The notes beneath the pieces are model-generated. The model saw only the letters and a program-made list of their open reading frames with translations, made no database searches and was not told the DNA's origin. Shown here piece by piece: positions 62,569 to 64,000 of a stretch of DNA of 64,000 nucleotides. The DNA comes from Deltaproteobacteria bacterium (GTDB taxonomy: Bacteria; Desulfobacterota; Desulfuromonadia; Geobacterales; Geobacteraceae), in the NCBI GenBank assembly GCA_009668975.1, contig SBEG01000021.1:1-64000 (forward strand). Reading direction: 5' to 3'. Position 1 is the stretch's first letter. Each line of letters opens with the position of its first letter. The position numbers and the translations under genes are program-made.

Positions 62569-63885
62569 ATGAACGTAACAAATGTACATATGCTACCTGG
62601 TACACGGGCGCTAGCGGGGACGCTGCCACTACTGATAACACTGCTTGGTATGCTTATCCTGCCTGCCAATCTTCCTGCCGAGGAACTCAAGCCTGATGAG
62701 GAGTTACCGTCCCTGGTCGCAACCGCCCTGGCGAATAATCCGGAAGTTAAGGCTTCGGAGGCTCGCTGGCAAGCATTCAAGAACCGCAGTGAGCAGGCGC
62801 GCTCCCTTGAAGACCCGATGCTCATGCTGAAGATTCAGAACGGGCTGGTGCGAGCGCCACTCAATTTCCGCAAAGAACAAATGACTGCCAAAGTAATTGG
62901 CATTTCCCAGCAACTGCCGTTTTGGGGCAAAAGGGCATTGAAAGGCGAGATTGCGGAGAAAGAAGCGGAATCCTATAAATGGCTGGTTGCGGAAAGAAAG
63001 CTGGAACTGACCCGAATGGTCAAGGAAACATACTACCAGTTGTATTATATCGACCGGTCGCTGGCAATTGTGGACCGGAATATCCGGATTCTTGATGACT
63101 TCATCACCCTTGCCCAAACCAGGTATTCCGTGGGCCAGGGTCTCCAGCAGGATGTTTTCAAGGCCCAGGTGGAGCGTTCTAAAATGTTAGACATGCGCAT
63201 CTCGCTGCAGCAGCAGCGCAAAACCGGTGAGGCAAATCTCAACGCGCTGCTGGCACGCCCTGCCACGACAGCGGTGGGCAGTATCGCGGATCTGGAGATG
63301 CAGCCGCTGTCGTTGAATACCGAACAGTTGGAAGCCATTGCCGCTGAGAAGCGTCCGCTCCTGCAGAGTGCCCGTTCCACCATCGAAAAGGCCGGAGCCG
63401 GATTGCGTCTGGCAAAAAAAGAATATTATCCCGATTTCAACGTCTCTCTGGAATATATGCAGCGGGACCCGGCAATGGGCAGCGATGGCCTGGATATGTA
63501 TGGTCTCGGATTGACCTTCAATCTCCCGGTACATACCGCGCGCCGTCAAGCGGCAGTGGCGGAATCGAATGCCGAGATCACGATGGCAACCGAAGAGCTC
63601 AACGGCATAAAAAATACTATTCAGGCCGGAGTCGCTGATCTCTTGGCACAGATGGAGCGCAGACGCAACCTGGCGGAACTCTATAAAACCGGGATACTTC
63701 CCCAGGCACGGCAATCTCTGGAGTCATCCGTCATCGGCTACCGGGTCAGCAAGGTGGATTTTCTCACTTTGCTGGACAATACGATAACCCTGTTTTCCTA
63801 TGAGCGTGAATATTATGATTCTATTGCCGATCATCAGATGAAGAGGGCTCAGTTGGAAGCTTTGGTTGGCAAAGAGCTGCCCTAA
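62569..63885 (+). CDS. TolC-family (CusC-like) outer-membrane efflux protein
   Basis: A 438-aa protein with an N-terminal signal segment and two outer-membrane efflux repeats with long helical hairpins (ASEARWQAFKNRSEQARSLEDPML; AQTRYSVGQGLQQDVFKAQVERSK). The length and the LEDPMLMLKIQN and GISQQLPFWGKRALKG motifs are of the CusC/CzcC type. GGAG lies 9 nt before the ATG. It directly follows the copper ATPase and precedes the start of a further gene, which suggests a CusCBA-type system continuing past the window. Confidence 0.88.
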   Translation: MNVTNVHMLPGTRALAGTLPLLITLLGMLILPANLPAEELKPDEELPSLVATALANNPEVKASEARWQAFKNRSEQARSLEDPMLMLKIQNGLVRAPLNFRKEQMTAKVIGISQQLPFWGKRALKGEIAEKEAESYKWLVAERKLELTRMVKETYYQLYYIDRSLAIVDRNIRILDDFITLAQTRYSVGQGLQQDVFKAQVERSKMLDMRISLQQQRKTGEANLNALLARPATTAVGSIADLEMQPLSLNTEQLEAIAAEKRPLLQSARSTIEKAGAGLRLAKKEYYPDFNVSLEYMQRDPAMGSDGLDMYGLGLTFNLPVHTARRQAAVAESNAEITMATEELNGIKNTIQAGVADLLAQMERRRNLAELYKTGILPQARQSLESSVIGYRVSKVDFLTLLDNTITLFSYEREYYDSIADHQMKRAQLEALVGKELP

Positions 63886-63892
63886 ATGGCTA

Positions 63893-63941
63893 TTAGGTTT
63901 TAGGTTTTTGGTTTTAAGTGTTAGGTTTTTTGTGTTGAGGT
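63893..63941 (+). repeat. Degenerate TTAGGTTTT low-complexity repeat
   Basis: Four or so imperfect copies of TTAGGTTTT within 50 bp (for example tattaggttttaggttttt), just after the cusC-like stop. No gene; probably a simple-sequence tract. Confidence 0.5.
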
Positions 63942-63984
63942 GTACAGCAGTCAATAAATGTGAACTGATGCAGCGGGGATCTCT

Positions 63985-64000
63985 ATGAAAATATCGAAAA
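63985..64000 (+). CDS. Start of a further gene (truncated by window end)
   Basis: ATG at 63985 follows AGCGGGGAT and begins MKISK. Only five codons are visible. By position, after a CusC-like gene, a CusB-type membrane-fusion protein is likely, but nothing in the visible residues confirms it. Confidence 0.4.

Overview
This 64 kb window looks like the chromosome of an anaerobic, metal-respiring deltaproteobacterium of the Desulfuromonadales (Geobacter and relatives). That placement is inferred from gene content: a PilY1/minor-pilin operon, a chemotaxis cluster with many-domain receptors, PocR- and PAS-rich signalling proteins, sigma-54 response regulation, B12-dependent radical SAM enzymes, DUF401, DUF2318 and DUF6868 proteins. 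Base composition is near 50% G+C by eye. Coding density is high and no prophage, complete insertion sequence or CRISPR array was seen.

Layout. 0-5.3 kb: small DUF6868 membrane protein, a 7TM-PAS-PAS-GGDEF diguanylate cyclase and a convergent PocR-PAS3 hybrid histidine kinase. 6.1-13.8 kb: pilY1-fimT-pilV-pilW-pilX operon closed by a terminator. 14.0-20.6 kb: TetR regulator plus a complete RND efflux operon (outer-membrane factor, adaptor, pump). 20.8-23.9 kb: small unusual genes (zinc-ribbon membrane protein, rhomboid-like protein with a Cys/His-rich tail, an 89-aa unknown) and a universal stress protein. 24.0-35.3 kb, minus strand: chemotaxis operon cheW-mcp-mcp-cheY-STAS-cheA-cheR-cheD-cheB. 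35.7-35.9 kb: a MITE-like remnant. 36.0-39.1 kb: DUF401 transporter-like protein, OmpA/MotB-like lipoprotein, Smr protein and a 45-aa membrane peptide. 39.1-41.4 kb, minus strand: a B12-binding radical SAM enzyme with a PqqD-like C-terminal domain, followed by a 41-aa peptide made of five Cys-His-x-Pro-x pentads, then a terminator. 41.6-44.2 kb: nitroreductase and a DNA alkylation repair pair (Ada/AlkA fusion, Ogt). 44.5-49.8 kb, minus strand: ugd-uxs-ftsB-argS-SPOR and initiator tRNA. 50.1-50.4 kb: divergent tRNA-Ala and tRNA-Leu, each with a clear promoter. 50.6-53.5 kb: dienelactone hydrolase-like protein and a second, orphan B12 radical SAM protein. 53.7-64 kb: a copper/heavy-metal resistance island with a sigma-54 two-component system, a five-gene minus-strand operon (HMA protein, DUF2318, FtsX-type permease, LolD-type ATPase, Met/His-rich periplasmic protein), a CPC-motif P1B ATPase and a CusC-like outer-membrane factor.

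How the parts work together. The metal island appears to be one regulon. The palindrome AGAATATTCT occurs upstream of the two-component system, between the divergent HMA operon and ATPase gene, and upstream of the CusC-like gene. Sigma-54 -24/-12-like sequences lie 80-105 bp from these sites, which fits activation by the NtrC-type regulator encoded in the island.

The most novel item is the radical SAM/CHxP-repeat peptide pair at 39.2-41.4 kb. The peptide gene is too short for standard gene calling, has a near-perfect Shine-Dalgarno, lies 55 nt after the enzyme gene and is followed by a terminator. The enzyme carries a fused domain of the type that binds RiPP leaders. I read it as a probable ribosomally synthesised, radical-SAM-modified peptide system, possibly one that handles metal or redox chemistry.
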